Of a stretch of 41,270 bases of DNA, positions 1 to 8,426 are shown in pieces; positions within the stretch are counted from its first letter, which is position 1; each line of letters opens with the position of its first letter. The translations under genes were made by a program, and so were the position numbers. Origin of the DNA: Acidobacteriaceae bacterium (lineage in GTDB: Bacteria; Acidobacteriota; Terriglobia; Terriglobales; Acidobacteriaceae). The notes beneath the pieces were generated by a model. It was not told where the DNA came from. It saw only the letters and a list, made by a program, of their open reading frames with translations, and did not search any database. The DNA lies in the NCBI GenBank assembly GCA_003138365.1, contig PLFY01000042.1, positions 1 to 41,270 on the forward strand, written 5' to 3'.

Positions 1-249
1 GACAACCAGATGATCGCCCAGGCCGTGGCCTTCAACTTCAAGATCGGCGAAATCTCCTGCCCCACCAAATACTTCGAGGATGCCTCATCCATCAACTTCA
101 GGCGCAGCGTGAAGTATGGATTCGGAGTTCTGGCTACGACGGCCAGCTTCGTCGCGCATAAGTGGGGAGTCCTCCACGCACCCAGATTCGAAGCCTCCGG
201 CAGAAAAATCACGCAGCAATACTATTCCCATGTTTCGCAGGGCTCGTGA
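1..249 (+). CDS. Glycosyltransferase family 2, C-terminal part (partial)
   Basis: The frame is open from base 1 to a TGA at 247-249, so only the last 82 residues lie in the window. The piece containing CPTKYFEDASS, followed by a hydrophobic YGFGVLATTASFVAHK segment, resembles the C-terminal region of membrane-associated family 2 glycosyltransferases (polyprenyl-phosphate sugar transferase type). There the last catalytic-domain strand leads into a membrane helix. The two genes downstream encode polytopic membrane proteins that look like GT-C sugar transferases, which fits a cell-surface glycan locus. The catalytic DxD region is outside the window, so donor and acceptor cannot be stated. Confidence 0.7.
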   Translation, partial: DNQMIAQAVAFNFKIGEISCPTKYFEDASSINFRRSVKYGFGVLATTASFVAHKWGVLHAPRFEASGRKITQQYYSHVSQGS

Positions 250-300
250 GATACTGAGGCGACCCGCCACACGAATTGAAAAAGAGGCGAACCGCTCGGT

Positions 301-2049
301 ATGATCGTGTCTTCCACTCCGGAAAATGCCGCTTCGCTCGCGTTCGTCGAATTCGCCCTGACTCTGGTTACGGTCGCCACGGCATTTGCACTCCCTCGGC
401 TTGGCTCTGCCTGGTTTGCGCGCATCGAGCACGCCTTCGTTCGGTTTGCTCGAAAGCGCGGCCTGGTGATCATAGCCATTGGCGTGTCCGCGTTCTTGCT
501 GCGTCTCGCCATTCTCCCCATCTGCCCCATTCCTCTGCCATTTGTCCCCGACGATTTCAGCTTCCTGCTCGCGGCAAACACCTTCACCCTGGGCCGATTG
601 ACCAACCCCACCCCGGCGATGTGGACTCATTTTGAATCCGTCCACATCACCATGCAACCCACCTATATGTCCATGTACTTTCCCGCCCAGGGGCTGGTGC
701 TCGCTGCCAGCAAGGTGCTGTTCGGCCACCCCTGGTTCGGCGTCTTGATCACCACCGCGCTCATGTGCGCCGCCATCTGCTGGATGCTGCAGGCGTGGCT
801 GCCGCCCACCTGGGCTCTGCTGGGAGGCATCATTGCGGTTGTGCATCTGGGCCTCTTCAGTTATTGGATCAATACCTACCATGCCGGGTCGATAGCGGCC
901 CTCGGTGGAGCGCTGGTGCTGGGCGCGCTGCCCCGCTTGATGAAAACAGCCCGGACTCGCTACGGCCTGCTGTTGGCGGTTGGCATCATTCTGGTCGCTT
1001 TCACTCGCCCCTATGAAGGCCTGCTTCTTTGCCTCCCGGTAGCGGTTGCGCTGGGCCGCTGGGCCTTCCTCGGAAAGAATCGGCCGGGCCCGGCCTTGCT
1101 GATTCGTCGTGCCGCCTTCCCGCTGGCGCTCATCGTCGCGGCAGGCGCCTGGTTGGGCTACTACGATTACCGCGCTTTTGGAAGCCCGCTCACACTGCCT
1201 TACACCGTCGATCGAGCCCAATACGCCATGGCGCCCTATTTTGTATGGCAGTCGCAGCGGCCTGAGCCGGTATATCGCCACCAGTCCTTGCGGTCCTTCT
1301 ATTACGACGGGGAGCTTGAATCCTTTTGGAAGATCCATAACCTCGCCGGCTTTCTTCCGTATACCCTGGCAAAAGTGCTCTCCGCATTCATGTTTTTCGC
1401 AGGCAGCGCGTTGATTCCTCCGCTGATCATGCTGCGCCGCATCTTCCTGGATCGCCGCATCCGCTTCCTGGTTCTGTCTGTGCTTGTATTGGCGTCGGGC
1501 ATGTTCATTCAGAATTTTCTCCTCCCTCACTACCTGGCTCCCTTTACGGCCGCCTTTTATGCCATCGGTCTGCAAGCCATGCGCCACCTTCGGCTTTGGA
1601 AGCCGGAAGGCCGCCCCATTGGCTTGGCCATCCAGCGGCTGACACTCGCACTCTTGTTCTTCATGGTTGGGATGCGTCTCTTTGCAGGGCCTCTTCACCT
1701 GGCGCCGCGCGAGTGGCCGGCGCCCAACTGGAATTTCTCCTGGTATGGACCCGGCCATTTCGGCACCGAGCGTGCTCGCATTGAATCCGGCCTCGATCGA
1801 CTCCCCGAGAAGCAACTCGTCATCGTCCGCTACACAGTCAAGCACAATCCCTTTGATGAATGGGTCTACAACGCTCCGGATATCGATGGTTCCAAAGTAG
1901 TATGGGCAAGAGAGATGGATGCAGCGAATAATCTGGACCTGTTGCGCTACTACCCGGACAGAATGGTGTGGCTGGCGGAGCCGGACAAGCAGCCGGCAGC
2001 CGTATCTCCGTATCCGATGCCGCCTCCGTTGACCGCCGATTCAAAATGA
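301..2049 (+). CDS. Polytopic membrane protein, GT-C (GT39-like) glycosyltransferase candidate
   Basis: This is a 582-residue protein with many hydrophobic helices (about residues 15-35, 54-75, 128-165, 170-205, 220-250, 270-290, 350-375, 385-415 and 440-460). An acidic pair in FVPDDFSFLLAANTF (about residues 81-95) follows the first helices. This is the arrangement of the catalytic first loop of GT-C enzymes such as PMT/ArnT, which transfer sugars from polyprenyl carriers at the periplasmic face. A soluble C-terminal tail of about 110 residues follows. The ATG lies 51 bases after the upstream glycosyltransferase and has only a weak ribosome site (GAGG about 13 bases upstream). The family assignment rests on topology and the acidic pair, and no specific substrate can be named. 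Confidence 0.65.
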   Translation: MIVSSTPENAASLAFVEFALTLVTVATAFALPRLGSAWFARIEHAFVRFARKRGLVIIAIGVSAFLLRLAILPICPIPLPFVPDDFSFLLAANTFTLGRLTNPTPAMWTHFESVHITMQPTYMSMYFPAQGLVLAASKVLFGHPWFGVLITTALMCAAICWMLQAWLPPTWALLGGIIAVVHLGLFSYWINTYHAGSIAALGGALVLGALPRLMKTARTRYGLLLAVGIILVAFTRPYEGLLLCLPVAVALGRWAFLGKNRPGPALLIRRAAFPLALIVAAGAWLGYYDYRAFGSPLTLPYTVDRAQYAMAPYFVWQSQRPEPVYRHQSLRSFYYDGELESFWKIHNLAGFLPYTLAKVLSAFMFFAGSALIPPLIMLRRIFLDRRIRFLVLSVLVLASGMFIQNFLLPHYLAPFTAAFYAIGLQAMRHLRLWKPEGRPIGLAIQRLTLALLFFMVGMRLFAGPLHLAPREWPAPNWNFSWYGPGHFGTERARIESGLDRLPEKQLVIVRYTVKHNPFDEWVYNAPDIDGSKVVWAREMDAANNLDLLRYYPDRMVWLAEPDKQPAAVSPYPMPPPLTADSK

Positions 2050-2201
2050 ATCGGCCGCATGTTGAGCGTGGCAGAAAAGCACCTCGACAAAACTGTTGCC
2101 GGGCGGCAAAGGGCGCCCAGGATTTTGAGGCAGGATGCACCTCGCGCCACCTCTGTACGAATGGGCCGTGAGGACGACAAAAAGGAAGAGGGACAGGCGC
2201 G

Positions 2202-3629
2202 ATGGTAAGGCAACAAGAAAAGGAAGCGGGACAGGCCTGCGCCGAGAATCGCCACAAATCGTTGCAGGGTTCGCCAGCGTCTCGGATCCATACGCTGATT
2301 GCAGCGCTCTTTGTTGGGTTCCCGCCGATCGTCTTCTATACAGTTCTGTTTCGCAATGCACTGGATATACCAAATCACGACGATTACTATGTTCCGCTCA
2401 GTTTCCTCAATCAGTTGGTACTGCTCAAGACCATTTCTGAAAAGGCCACACTCTTTCTGACCTTCCAGCATAACGAGTACAAGCTCTTCTTTCTCCAGGC
2501 CCTGGCCTGGTTGCAACTGGTCCTCTGCGGTCATGTCAGCCTGACGCTGCTCGACGCCATCGGCAACGGATTCGTTCTCTTACTCGGATTCCTGCTGTGG
2601 AAGATGTTTCTGCCCACTCACCGAGACTTTGCCACTCGCCTGGCATTTTTCATTCCGGTCTCCTGCTTGCTCTTCCAGCTTCAGTATTGGGAGACTCTCA
2701 ATTGGGCGTCGACCGGACTTCAGCACCTTGCTGTCCTGCCGTTCTCGTTCGGCGCGATCTACCTGCTTGTCCGGGGGAGACGGTGGGCATTTTGCAGTGC
2801 GCTCGCCTTCCTCATCCTGGCAGTTGCTTCTGACGGCAACGGATTTCTGCTGATCCCGATTGGCGTGCTGATTCTGGCCCTGCGTCGCCGCTACGCGCAT
2901 CTTGCGGTTTGGCTGCTTGCCTCCATTGGATGTGTCGCCGTTTATGCCTATCACTATAACGTCATGTCATCGCAGACCAACGCGCACCACTCGGTGTTTT
3001 CGACCTTTCATCCGCTAAACCTTGCCTACGTCATCTCCTTCATCGGCAGCGCTGGAGGCTTCCCCTTCCAGTCCGGCAGCCTTCTTCTCGGCTCCCTCCT
3101 CTGCATGTTCTTTATCTACATGGCGTACAGAGGCTATCTTCGCAAGAATCCATTGGTGTCCTACTGCGTTCTGTTTCTGTTGCTGACGACGATCGGTGTC
3201 TCCGGCATTCGATCGGGCTTCGGCGTGGCGCAGAGCCTTTCCTCGCGCTACGCGATTTATTCCGCGCTGTTTCTGGTCTTTGCGTGGTTTGCCATTGTTG
3301 AGGAGTTTCTCCAGCATCGGCGCGTATCTCCCCTGGGCAACGGCTTCTTCCTTGGTGCGGCGGCTGCCGCCATCCTGTTCTCTCTATGCATGGATTGGGT
3401 GGGTTCCATTACGCTTGAAAAGCGCAACCTGGAATTCATCCAGGCAATGACTGCATTCGAGCATCCGGCCTCCCCAGGTTCCACAGTTGGACCGGCTCCT
3501 CTGCTCCCCTTGCCGCCGAATTCGCCAGAAATCGATGAATTCAACCGGGAATCGCGGGCTATTTTGATTCAGTCGATAAAGCTCGGAGTATACCGGCCGC
3601 CGCCCTACCCGAGCGTGGATGCTCACTGA
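2202..3629 (+). CDS. Polytopic membrane protein, probable sugar-transfer related
   Basis: A 475-residue membrane protein with roughly ten hydrophobic segments, starting with a helix at about residues 28-48. The following loop carries IPNHDDYYVP, an acidic pair in the position used by GT-C glycosyltransferases and matching the DD loop of the preceding gene. The ATG has AGGAAGAGGGACAGGCGCG upstream, an acceptable ribosome site. It follows the preceding gene in the same direction after a gap of 152 bases, so co-transcription is likely. The C-terminal 60 residues are soluble and proline-rich. I do not recognise a precise family, and an O-antigen or exopolysaccharide assembly role is inferred only from context. 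Confidence 0.6.
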   Translation: MVRQQEKEAGQACAENRHKSLQGSPASRIHTLIAALFVGFPPIVFYTVLFRNALDIPNHDDYYVPLSFLNQLVLLKTISEKATLFLTFQHNEYKLFFLQALAWLQLVLCGHVSLTLLDAIGNGFVLLLGFLLWKMFLPTHRDFATRLAFFIPVSCLLFQLQYWETLNWASTGLQHLAVLPFSFGAIYLLVRGRRWAFCSALAFLILAVASDGNGFLLIPIGVLILALRRRYAHLAVWLLASIGCVAVYAYHYNVMSSQTNAHHSVFSTFHPLNLAYVISFIGSAGGFPFQSGSLLLGSLLCMFFIYMAYRGYLRKNPLVSYCVLFLLLTTIGVSGIRSGFGVAQSLSSRYAIYSALFLVFAWFAIVEEFLQHRRVSPLGNGFFLGAAAAAILFSLCMDWVGSITLEKRNLEFIQAMTAFEHPASPGSTVGPAPLLPLPPNSPEIDEFNRESRAILIQSIKLGVYRPPPYPSVDAH

Positions 3630-3721
3630 AGGAATCCAGCTATCTTGCAGTGCGTTGAGGCAAGACGAAGCCGGCTCGCCGCCTCGGCCGCGAACTCCTT
3701 GGATATTTCCATCCACAGCCC

Positions 3722-4360
3722 TTATGCAATCCCCAGGAATTTGTGGGTCTGCAAGCTCAATCGCCATTGCGGATGATCGAGGCAATAGCGCAGCGCAAGC
3801 TCTGTATTCTCGACGCGGCTGAGTCCATCCATCGGCTGCAGGAAAAAATGTTTGAAGCCAAGGCTCTCGAACTCTCTTGGATCGGCCGCAGCCTGAGGAA
3901 AGACCAGCTTCAACTCGTCGCCGCTCGCCTGCACCAACGCCGCGCCCGCCTTGGGGCTGACGCAGACCCAATCCAGCCCCGCTGGAGCCGCAACCGTTCC
4001 ATTGGTCTCGACAGCAACTTCAAAATCGCAAGCGTGCAGCGCATCGATCAGGCTCGCGTCCAGTTGCAGAAGCGGCTCGCCTCCGGTGCAAACCACGAAT
4101 CTCTTCCCTGCCGAACATTCCCTGGGCCATTTCTCTTGGACAGCCGCGGCCAGCGCCTGCGCCGATTCAAACCTGCCGCCGCCTGCCCCATCCACGCCCA
4201 CAAAATCCGTATCGCAAAAATTGCAAATCGCCGCAGCCCGATCCGCCTCACGTCCCGACCACAGATTGCAGCCCGCAAACCGGCAGAATACCGCCGCGCG
4301 CCCTGCCTGCGCCCCTTCCCCTTGCAAGGTATAAAAGATCTCCTTCACGGCGTAGCTCAT
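3722..4360 (-). CDS. queE: 7-carboxy-7-deazaguanine synthase QueE
   Basis: A 212-residue radical SAM enzyme that converts 6-carboxytetrahydropterin to 7-carboxy-7-deazaguanine on the way to preQ0 and queuosine. The N-terminus VKEIFYTLQGEGAQAGRAAVF is typical of the family. Cysteines at residues 31, 46 and 49 form the CX14CX2C cluster motif, with C49 followed by DT. This is the QueE variant of the radical SAM motif rather than the common CX3CX2C. The ATG is preceded by AAGGAATTCAG, a good ribosome site. It lies downstream of queC on the same strand, separated by about 150 bases that contain a dispersed repeat. queD and queF are not in the window. Confidence 0.93.
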   Translation of the reverse strand: MSYAVKEIFYTLQGEGAQAGRAAVFCRFAGCNLWSGREADRAAAICNFCDTDFVGVDGAGGGRFESAQALAAAVQEKWPRECSAGKRFVVCTGGEPLLQLDASLIDALHACDFEVAVETNGTVAAPAGLDWVCVSPKAGAALVQASGDELKLVFPQAAADPREFESLGFKHFFLQPMDGLSRVENTELALRYCLDHPQWRLSLQTHKFLGIA

Positions 4361-4436
4361 TCTGAATTCCTTATTGGTCCAGCATCAAAGGATTGAACCA
4401 CCCGTAAGCGATCATCCGAAGCTTCAAAAAACGGCG

Positions 4437-4480
4437 GTCATCCTGAGCGAAGCGCTCTTCAGCGGAGCCGAAGGACCTGC
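4437..4480. repeat. Dispersed short repeat (CCTGAGCGAAG ... GAAGGACCT type)
   Basis: Between queC and queE lies GTCATCCTGAGCGAAGCGCT, followed 15 bases later by CCGAAGGACCTGC. Sequences of this form are common as interspersed intergenic repeats in acidobacterial and other GC-rich genomes. A related CCTGAGCGCAGTCGAAGG occurs in this window at about 38031-38048. The repeat sits inside a probable operon, so it may influence processing or relative expression of queC and queE. That role is an inference. Confidence 0.5.
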
Positions 4481-4512
4481 ATTTGTACTTGGTCTCTCCT
4501 GGCGACTCATCC

Positions 4513-5208
4513 TCACCTATACGGCAGCGGATCCTCAATCCCGTTCTCTCTGAAACCCTTCCGCCGCAACAAGCACGAGTCGCATTGCCCGCACGGTTCT
4601 CCGCTCGGCGACGGATCGTAGCAACTGCTTGTCAGTCCGTAGTCCACGCCCAACTCGATTCCCTTCCCAATGATCTCCGCCTTGGTGAGCGCGATCAGCG
4701 GCGTGTGAATCTTGAGCGCCTGACGGCCTTCCACCCCCGCCTTGGTCGCCAGGTTCGCCATCTTCTCGAATGCCTCAATGAACTCCGGCCGGCAATCGGG
4801 ATAGCCCGAGTAATCCAGCGCATTCACGCCTATGAAAATGTCGCTCGATCCCAGCACTTCAGCCCACGCCAGCGCAAATGAAAGAAAGATCGTGTTGCGC
4901 GCCGGGACATAGGTAATTGGAATGCCGTGCGACATCTCGCCCGCAGTCCGCCCCTTGGGAACATCGATGTCATCGGTAAGCGCTGACCCGCCAAAGACGC
5001 GCAGATCGATGGCTGCCGTCCGGTGCTTTACTACGCCGATCGACGCCGCAACCCGGCTGGCTGCCTCCAACTCAACAATGTGCCGTTGCCCATACGAGAA
5101 AGAGAGTGCATACAGCTCGTACCCCTGGCTCTTCGCGATCGCCAGCACCGTGGCCGAGTCCAGACCGCCGCTCAACAGCACCACCGCTTTTTTCGGTTGC
5201 GTTTCCAT
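4513..5208 (-). CDS. queC: 7-cyano-7-deazaguanine synthase QueC
   Basis: A 231-residue ATP-dependent enzyme that turns 7-carboxy-7-deazaguanine into preQ0. The pyrophosphatase-type P-loop SGGLDS is at residues 13-18, followed by LSFSYGQRH. Near the C-terminus, [19 protein letters not shown] carries the four zinc-binding cysteines. The open frame extends 26 codons further upstream, but the ATG at 5208 is chosen because it overlaps the kdsC stop codon in a TGATG junction and gives the normal family length. That overlap suggests translational coupling with kdsC. Confidence 0.93.
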   Translation of the reverse strand: METQPKKAVVLLSGGLDSATVLAIAKSQGYELYALSFSYGQRHIVELEAASRVAASIGVVKHRTAAIDLRVFGGSALTDDIDVPKGRTAGEMSHGIPITYVPARNTIFLSFALAWAEVLGSSDIFIGVNALDYSGYPDCRPEFIEAFEKMANLATKAGVEGRQALKIHTPLIALTKAEIIGKGIELGVDYGLTSSCYDPSPSGEPCGQCDSCLLRRKGFRENGIEDPLPYR

Positions 5209-5840
5209 CACTTCAAGTCGCCGCCCTTGCCAATATCCATCGAAGGCGAAACGGGGTTGCTCTCGTCGATGGATTTCTCGATGCATTGCTCCAAAATCCC
5301 TTTTGCTTCAAGGATGAATTCGATCGCGTCGCGCCCGGCGCCTTCGCCGCCCTTGTGCGGAGTCACGTAGTGGGCCTCGGCCTTCACCTGCGCCCGCGCG
5401 TTGGCCACGGCCACGGCAAACCCACATTTGCGCATCACCGCCAGATCGATTACGTCATCACCCACATAGGCAATCTCTTCGAGCGTGACGCCTTCCTTCT
5501 CCATGATCTCGCGAACCGGCCGCATCTTGAAGGCCTCGCCCTGATAGACAAACTCAATCTTGAGGTCGCGGGCGCGCAGGGCCACGGTCTCGGAGATGCG
5601 CTTGGTGATGATGCCAAGCTTCATACCGCCTAACCGCGCCAGCGTAACGCCAGCTCCGTCGTGCGCGCTGTAGCCCTTGACCTCTATCATTTTGGTCGTC
5701 CCAGTCTTGTCCGTTCCAGTCCCGTCGGCTCCTGAAACCGGAAACGGAAACAGCCAGATGGTGCCATCGGTCCAAACTCCGTCAACGTCGAAAAGAATGA
5801 TCTTGATGCGGCGGGCGCGATCCTGCGCAGTGAGTGTCAT
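5208..5840 (-). CDS. kdsC: 3-deoxy-D-manno-octulosonate 8-phosphate phosphatase KdsC (HAD family)
   Basis: A 210-residue HAD-IIIA phosphatase of the KdsC type, which dephosphorylates KDO-8-P for LPS inner-core synthesis. The nucleophile motif [10 protein letters not shown] is at residues 17-26 (Asp18 and Asp20). A later [12 protein letters not shown] supplies the Mg-binding aspartates. It differs from E. coli KdsC in an insertion of roughly 15-20 residues, rich in G, T and D (about residues 34-51), between the first motif and HDGAG. A C-terminal extension of about 30 residues is also present. It is the first gene of the leftward kdsC-queC-queE unit. Because the insertion is next to the active-site loop, substrate preference may differ. 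Confidence 0.85.
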   Translation of the reverse strand: MTLTAQDRARRIKIILFDVDGVWTDGTIWLFPFPVSGADGTGTDKTGTTKMIEVKGYSAHDGAGVTLARLGGMKLGIITKRISETVALRARDLKIEFVYQGEAFKMRPVREIMEKEGVTLEEIAYVGDDVIDLAVMRKCGFAVAVANARAQVKAEAHYVTPHKGGEGAGRDAIEFILEAKGILEQCIEKSIDESNPVSPSMDIGKGGDLK

Positions 5841-5927
5841 GCTTCAATTTTACCTATTGCTTTCAGGAACTCTCCATAAGGCCCGGCAGTTCGCGAGAAA
5901 CTCAGCGGTTTGCGAGAAAATAGCAGC

Positions 5928-6164
5928 ATGGATCAAGACTCCAGCTCCGCCGCGCCGCAGACGCCGCTCGAACCCCAAGATTACTACTTCGAAGGATCGA
6001 ACCTGGTCTTTACCGCGGCCTATCACCTCAAGCGCGGCTCCTGCTGCGGCTCCAACTGCCGCCACTGCCCCTATGGGTTCGCGGACGCAGACGCGCCGGC
6101 AATTCCGGCCCCGGCAATTCCGCCCCCTGCAATTCCAGGAGACGAACCAGCCCCCGCCGGCTGA
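5928..6164 (+). CDS. DUF5522 family small cysteine-rich protein
   Basis: A 78-residue protein with the block DYYFEGSNLVFTAAYHLKRG followed by SCCGSNCRHCPYGF (about residues 18-51). This is the hallmark of the DUF5522 family, whose clustered cysteines and histidine suggest a metal site. The function is unknown. After this domain the tail is a low-complexity proline stretch containing AIP/PAIP repeats. The ATG at 5928 is preferred over an in-frame TTG at 5910. No strong ribosome site is visible. It diverges from kdsC across an 87-base gap, and its 3' end is 19 bases from the end of the convergent VWA gene. Confidence 0.75.
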   Translation: MDQDSSSAAPQTPLEPQDYYFEGSNLVFTAAYHLKRGSCCGSNCRHCPYGFADADAPAIPAPAIPPPAIPGDEPAPAG

Positions 6165-6183
6165 GTTCCGGCCGGTTGAGTGC

Positions 6184-8310
6184 CTAGGGAATTGCCGGCG
6201 CTGCCGCCTCCCGCACCAGCACCGCAAAGCGCGGAAACGCAAAGCTGCCGTTCGCGTCGTCTATCACGTTCAACTGGCACAGGTAGGAGCCCGGCTTCAG
6301 TCCGGCCAGCGGCACATCCAACTCAATGGCTACCGCATCGCGCCCTTCAACATTGATCGCCCTGGCCTGCACCAGCGGCGTCTCGTAGACTTTCGTCGTC
6401 CCCTGGATCAGTTCCAGGCTGCTCAGCAGGTTGATGCCTGCCTTCGTACCCTTCGGCGCATCTGCCGCGGCCTTTTCGCGTGCCGGTGCATAGATTTCGT
6501 AAAGCAGATACAGGTGCTGGTCCTGGCGAAACACGTGGCTGATGTTCGGCACGTATTCTTCCCCGTTGCGCACCAGTGGATCTTGTTTCTTGCTGGGTTG
6601 GCGCATCGAAGCCAGCACAATGGAGCTCATTTTGAGCGGAGCCTTCTTCATATCCGGCAGCGCAATCTCCGCTTCGAACGACCCCATCCTGCCGGTCTGG
6701 TTCTCGCGCACCACAAACTTCATTCGGTACTTGCCCGGCGGCAGGTTGAAGCTGGTGGTGTATTGGATATTCTTTTGCCGCGCCTGCAAGCTTGGATCCA
6801 GGTTCAGCTTCACCGTCTCTCGCGCATGGCCGATGGGCCGCTTGACCTCGTCAATCACCGTGCCGATGATGTCCAGCGTAGCCTTGTCCTTGTCCCCGCC
6901 CTTCACAAATGGAATCTGCGAGCCGGGCACGATCAGCGAAACCGGCACAAAGTAGCGGTTCTCATCCAGCCTGAAGTACATGGCGTCCATATACACAGCC
7001 ATATCAGTCGCCGGCAAATCGCTGGCCAACTGCTCCTCAAGTTCGCGCTCGCGGTCTTCATGTCCGGAGTGCCTGAAGTCCGCCGGCGCATAGTAGCCCG
7101 GCCGGTATTCAAGCTTCACGCCCGGCCGGTTGATCTTGATCGTCAGCTTGCGATAGCGCCCGTCGCGCAACGGGTTCGTGCTGCGGAATCCGACGGCGTA
7201 ATACGCCGAAGTATCGCGCTCAACCTGCGCAAAGGCTGGAGCAAAATCGTTGGAGTCGAAGAACGCCTTGCCGCCCGTATCGGTCGAGAGCGTGGCCATC
7301 ACCTCTTGCGTGGCAAAGTTCGCGTTCATGTTGTTGGTGAGCGCGCTGCCATTGTAGGCGCCGCTCCCGCGCAGGCTGCCGGTCGACGCATCGCCCAAGG
7401 GAGAAATCGCCTGCAAGCCGCGCGTATCCACGCTGTAGATGGCCAGGTTGGCGCGCACCGCGGCGTTGATCGCCGCGCGCAGCGAAGCCTGATTCTCAAT
7501 CCCGTCGCGCGAGATGCCGCCGGAGAAGTAAAGCAGCGACTTCTTCTCCGTGATCTTCTCAAGAGACTTTGCAACAGCCCTCAGCGCGAACAGCTCGCGG
7601 TCCGTATTGAGGTCGTTGTACTCGCTCTCGTCCGGCGTGTAACCGGTCGTGTCCTCTACCTGATTCGAGTTCGCAGTTGCACCCGAGGCAAATCCCTGCC
7701 CCTCAGCCCCGTTGTAGACGGCCACTTCGTTGATCAGCGCCTGCTTGTCGGCCGTAAAATCCTGGTCCACCGTGAGCGTATCGCCGAGAGAAACCAGCGC
7801 CACCAGGTCCGCCGGCTGCATCTTCTTCTTCAGGAAATCCTGCGCCGCCAGCACGCTGCGATCCAGGTCCTCGGGCTGCATCGAGGTCAGATCGAAGAAC
7901 ATCACAATCAACCTGTGATTGCGCAGATCCTCCGGCTTTGCCACCACCACGGCCTTGCTGCTATTGCCCCCCGCGGCCAATCCGCTCACCGTGGCCTCGT
8001 TCAGCGGCGTAGCCTTGTCCACGCTTTCAAAGTCGAATGTGTCAATTTGCTGCTGCTTGCCGTTCTCGTAAATGCTGAAGTCGCTCTGCTTCAGCCCCTG
8101 CACCACCTCACCGGTCTTCGCATCCCGCGCAACTACATTCGTCAGCACCAACTCGCCATTCATCTTCAGAACAAAGCCGCCTTGCGGCGTATTCGAAACC
8201 TGCGCGCTCGATGCGTCGCCACCGCTCTGCGCAAAAGCCGGCTGAGCTCCCGGCAATCCCATCGCCAGCGCCGCAAAACCCGTCCCGATCCGCCGCACCC
8301 AACCCGTCAT
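6184..8310 (-). CDS. Secreted VWFA-related domain protein (acidobacterial type)
   Basis: A 708-residue protein. The start at 8310 is chosen because GGAAGGGAATTC lies directly upstream and the product begins with a signal peptide (TGWVRRIGTGFAALAMG...AFAQ). After about 40 residues comes the NGELVLTNVVARD...DFSIYENGK segment, typical of the acidobacterial VWFA-related family. A VWA core follows, beginning HRLIVMFFDLTSM (Asp140), and LRDGRYRKLTIKINRP...YRPGYYAP closes the domain. About 300 further residues of probable beta domains follow. The metal-site motif is DLTSM rather than DxSxS, so metal binding may be weakened. The gene lies downstream of the TonB-dependent receptor on the same strand and could be co-expressed with it. 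Confidence 0.85.
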   Translation of the reverse strand: MTGWVRRIGTGFAALAMGLPGAQPAFAQSGGDASSAQVSNTPQGGFVLKMNGELVLTNVVARDAKTGEVVQGLKQSDFSIYENGKQQQIDTFDFESVDKATPLNEATVSGLAAGGNSSKAVVVAKPEDLRNHRLIVMFFDLTSMQPEDLDRSVLAAQDFLKKKMQPADLVALVSLGDTLTVDQDFTADKQALINEVAVYNGAEGQGFASGATANSNQVEDTTGYTPDESEYNDLNTDRELFALRAVAKSLEKITEKKSLLYFSGGISRDGIENQASLRAAINAAVRANLAIYSVDTRGLQAISPLGDASTGSLRGSGAYNGSALTNNMNANFATQEVMATLSTDTGGKAFFDSNDFAPAFAQVERDTSAYYAVGFRSTNPLRDGRYRKLTIKINRPGVKLEYRPGYYAPADFRHSGHEDRERELEEQLASDLPATDMAVYMDAMYFRLDENRYFVPVSLIVPGSQIPFVKGGDKDKATLDIIGTVIDEVKRPIGHARETVKLNLDPSLQARQKNIQYTTSFNLPPGKYRMKFVVRENQTGRMGSFEAEIALPDMKKAPLKMSSIVLASMRQPSKKQDPLVRNGEEYVPNISHVFRQDQHLYLLYEIYAPAREKAAADAPKGTKAGINLLSSLELIQGTTKVYETPLVQARAINVEGRDAVAIELDVPLAGLKPGSYLCQLNVIDDANGSFAFPRFAVLVREAAAPAIP

Positions 8311-8370
8311 GAATTCCCTTCCACCACAACCCCGCCACTTACTAACCACCGCTAACTCACCTAAAACTGC

Positions 8371-8402
8371 GGGTGCCCCAGGTCTCGATTCCGAGACCTG
8401 GG
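8371..8402. repeat. GTGCCCCA-hairpin dispersed repeat, possible terminator
   Basis: GGGTGCCCCA leads into a perfect 11-bp inverted repeat: arm CCCAGGTCTCG at 8377-8387, loop ATTC, arm CGAGACCTGGG at 8392-8402. It lies between the end of the TonB-receptor gene and the start of the VWA gene. The same GTGCCCC lead followed by a different hairpin is seen at about 20736 and 26035, with a degenerate copy at 39394. The hairpin could stop or stabilise the receptor transcript, but no T-run follows on the minus strand. Confidence 0.6.
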
Positions 8403-8426
8403 ATTCAACTAACTCCGATAACTTCC

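Noticed and set aside
85..1845. A minus-strand open frame of 586 codons
   Set aside because: It lies opposite the membrane protein at 301-2049, has charged low-complexity content and no membrane segments or motifs.
5677..8355. A plus-strand open frame of 892 codons across the kdsC and VWA genes
   Set aside because: It is antisense to well-supported genes, is very rich in Arg, His and Gln, and shows no domain. It is the usual shadow frame of GC-rich coding DNA.
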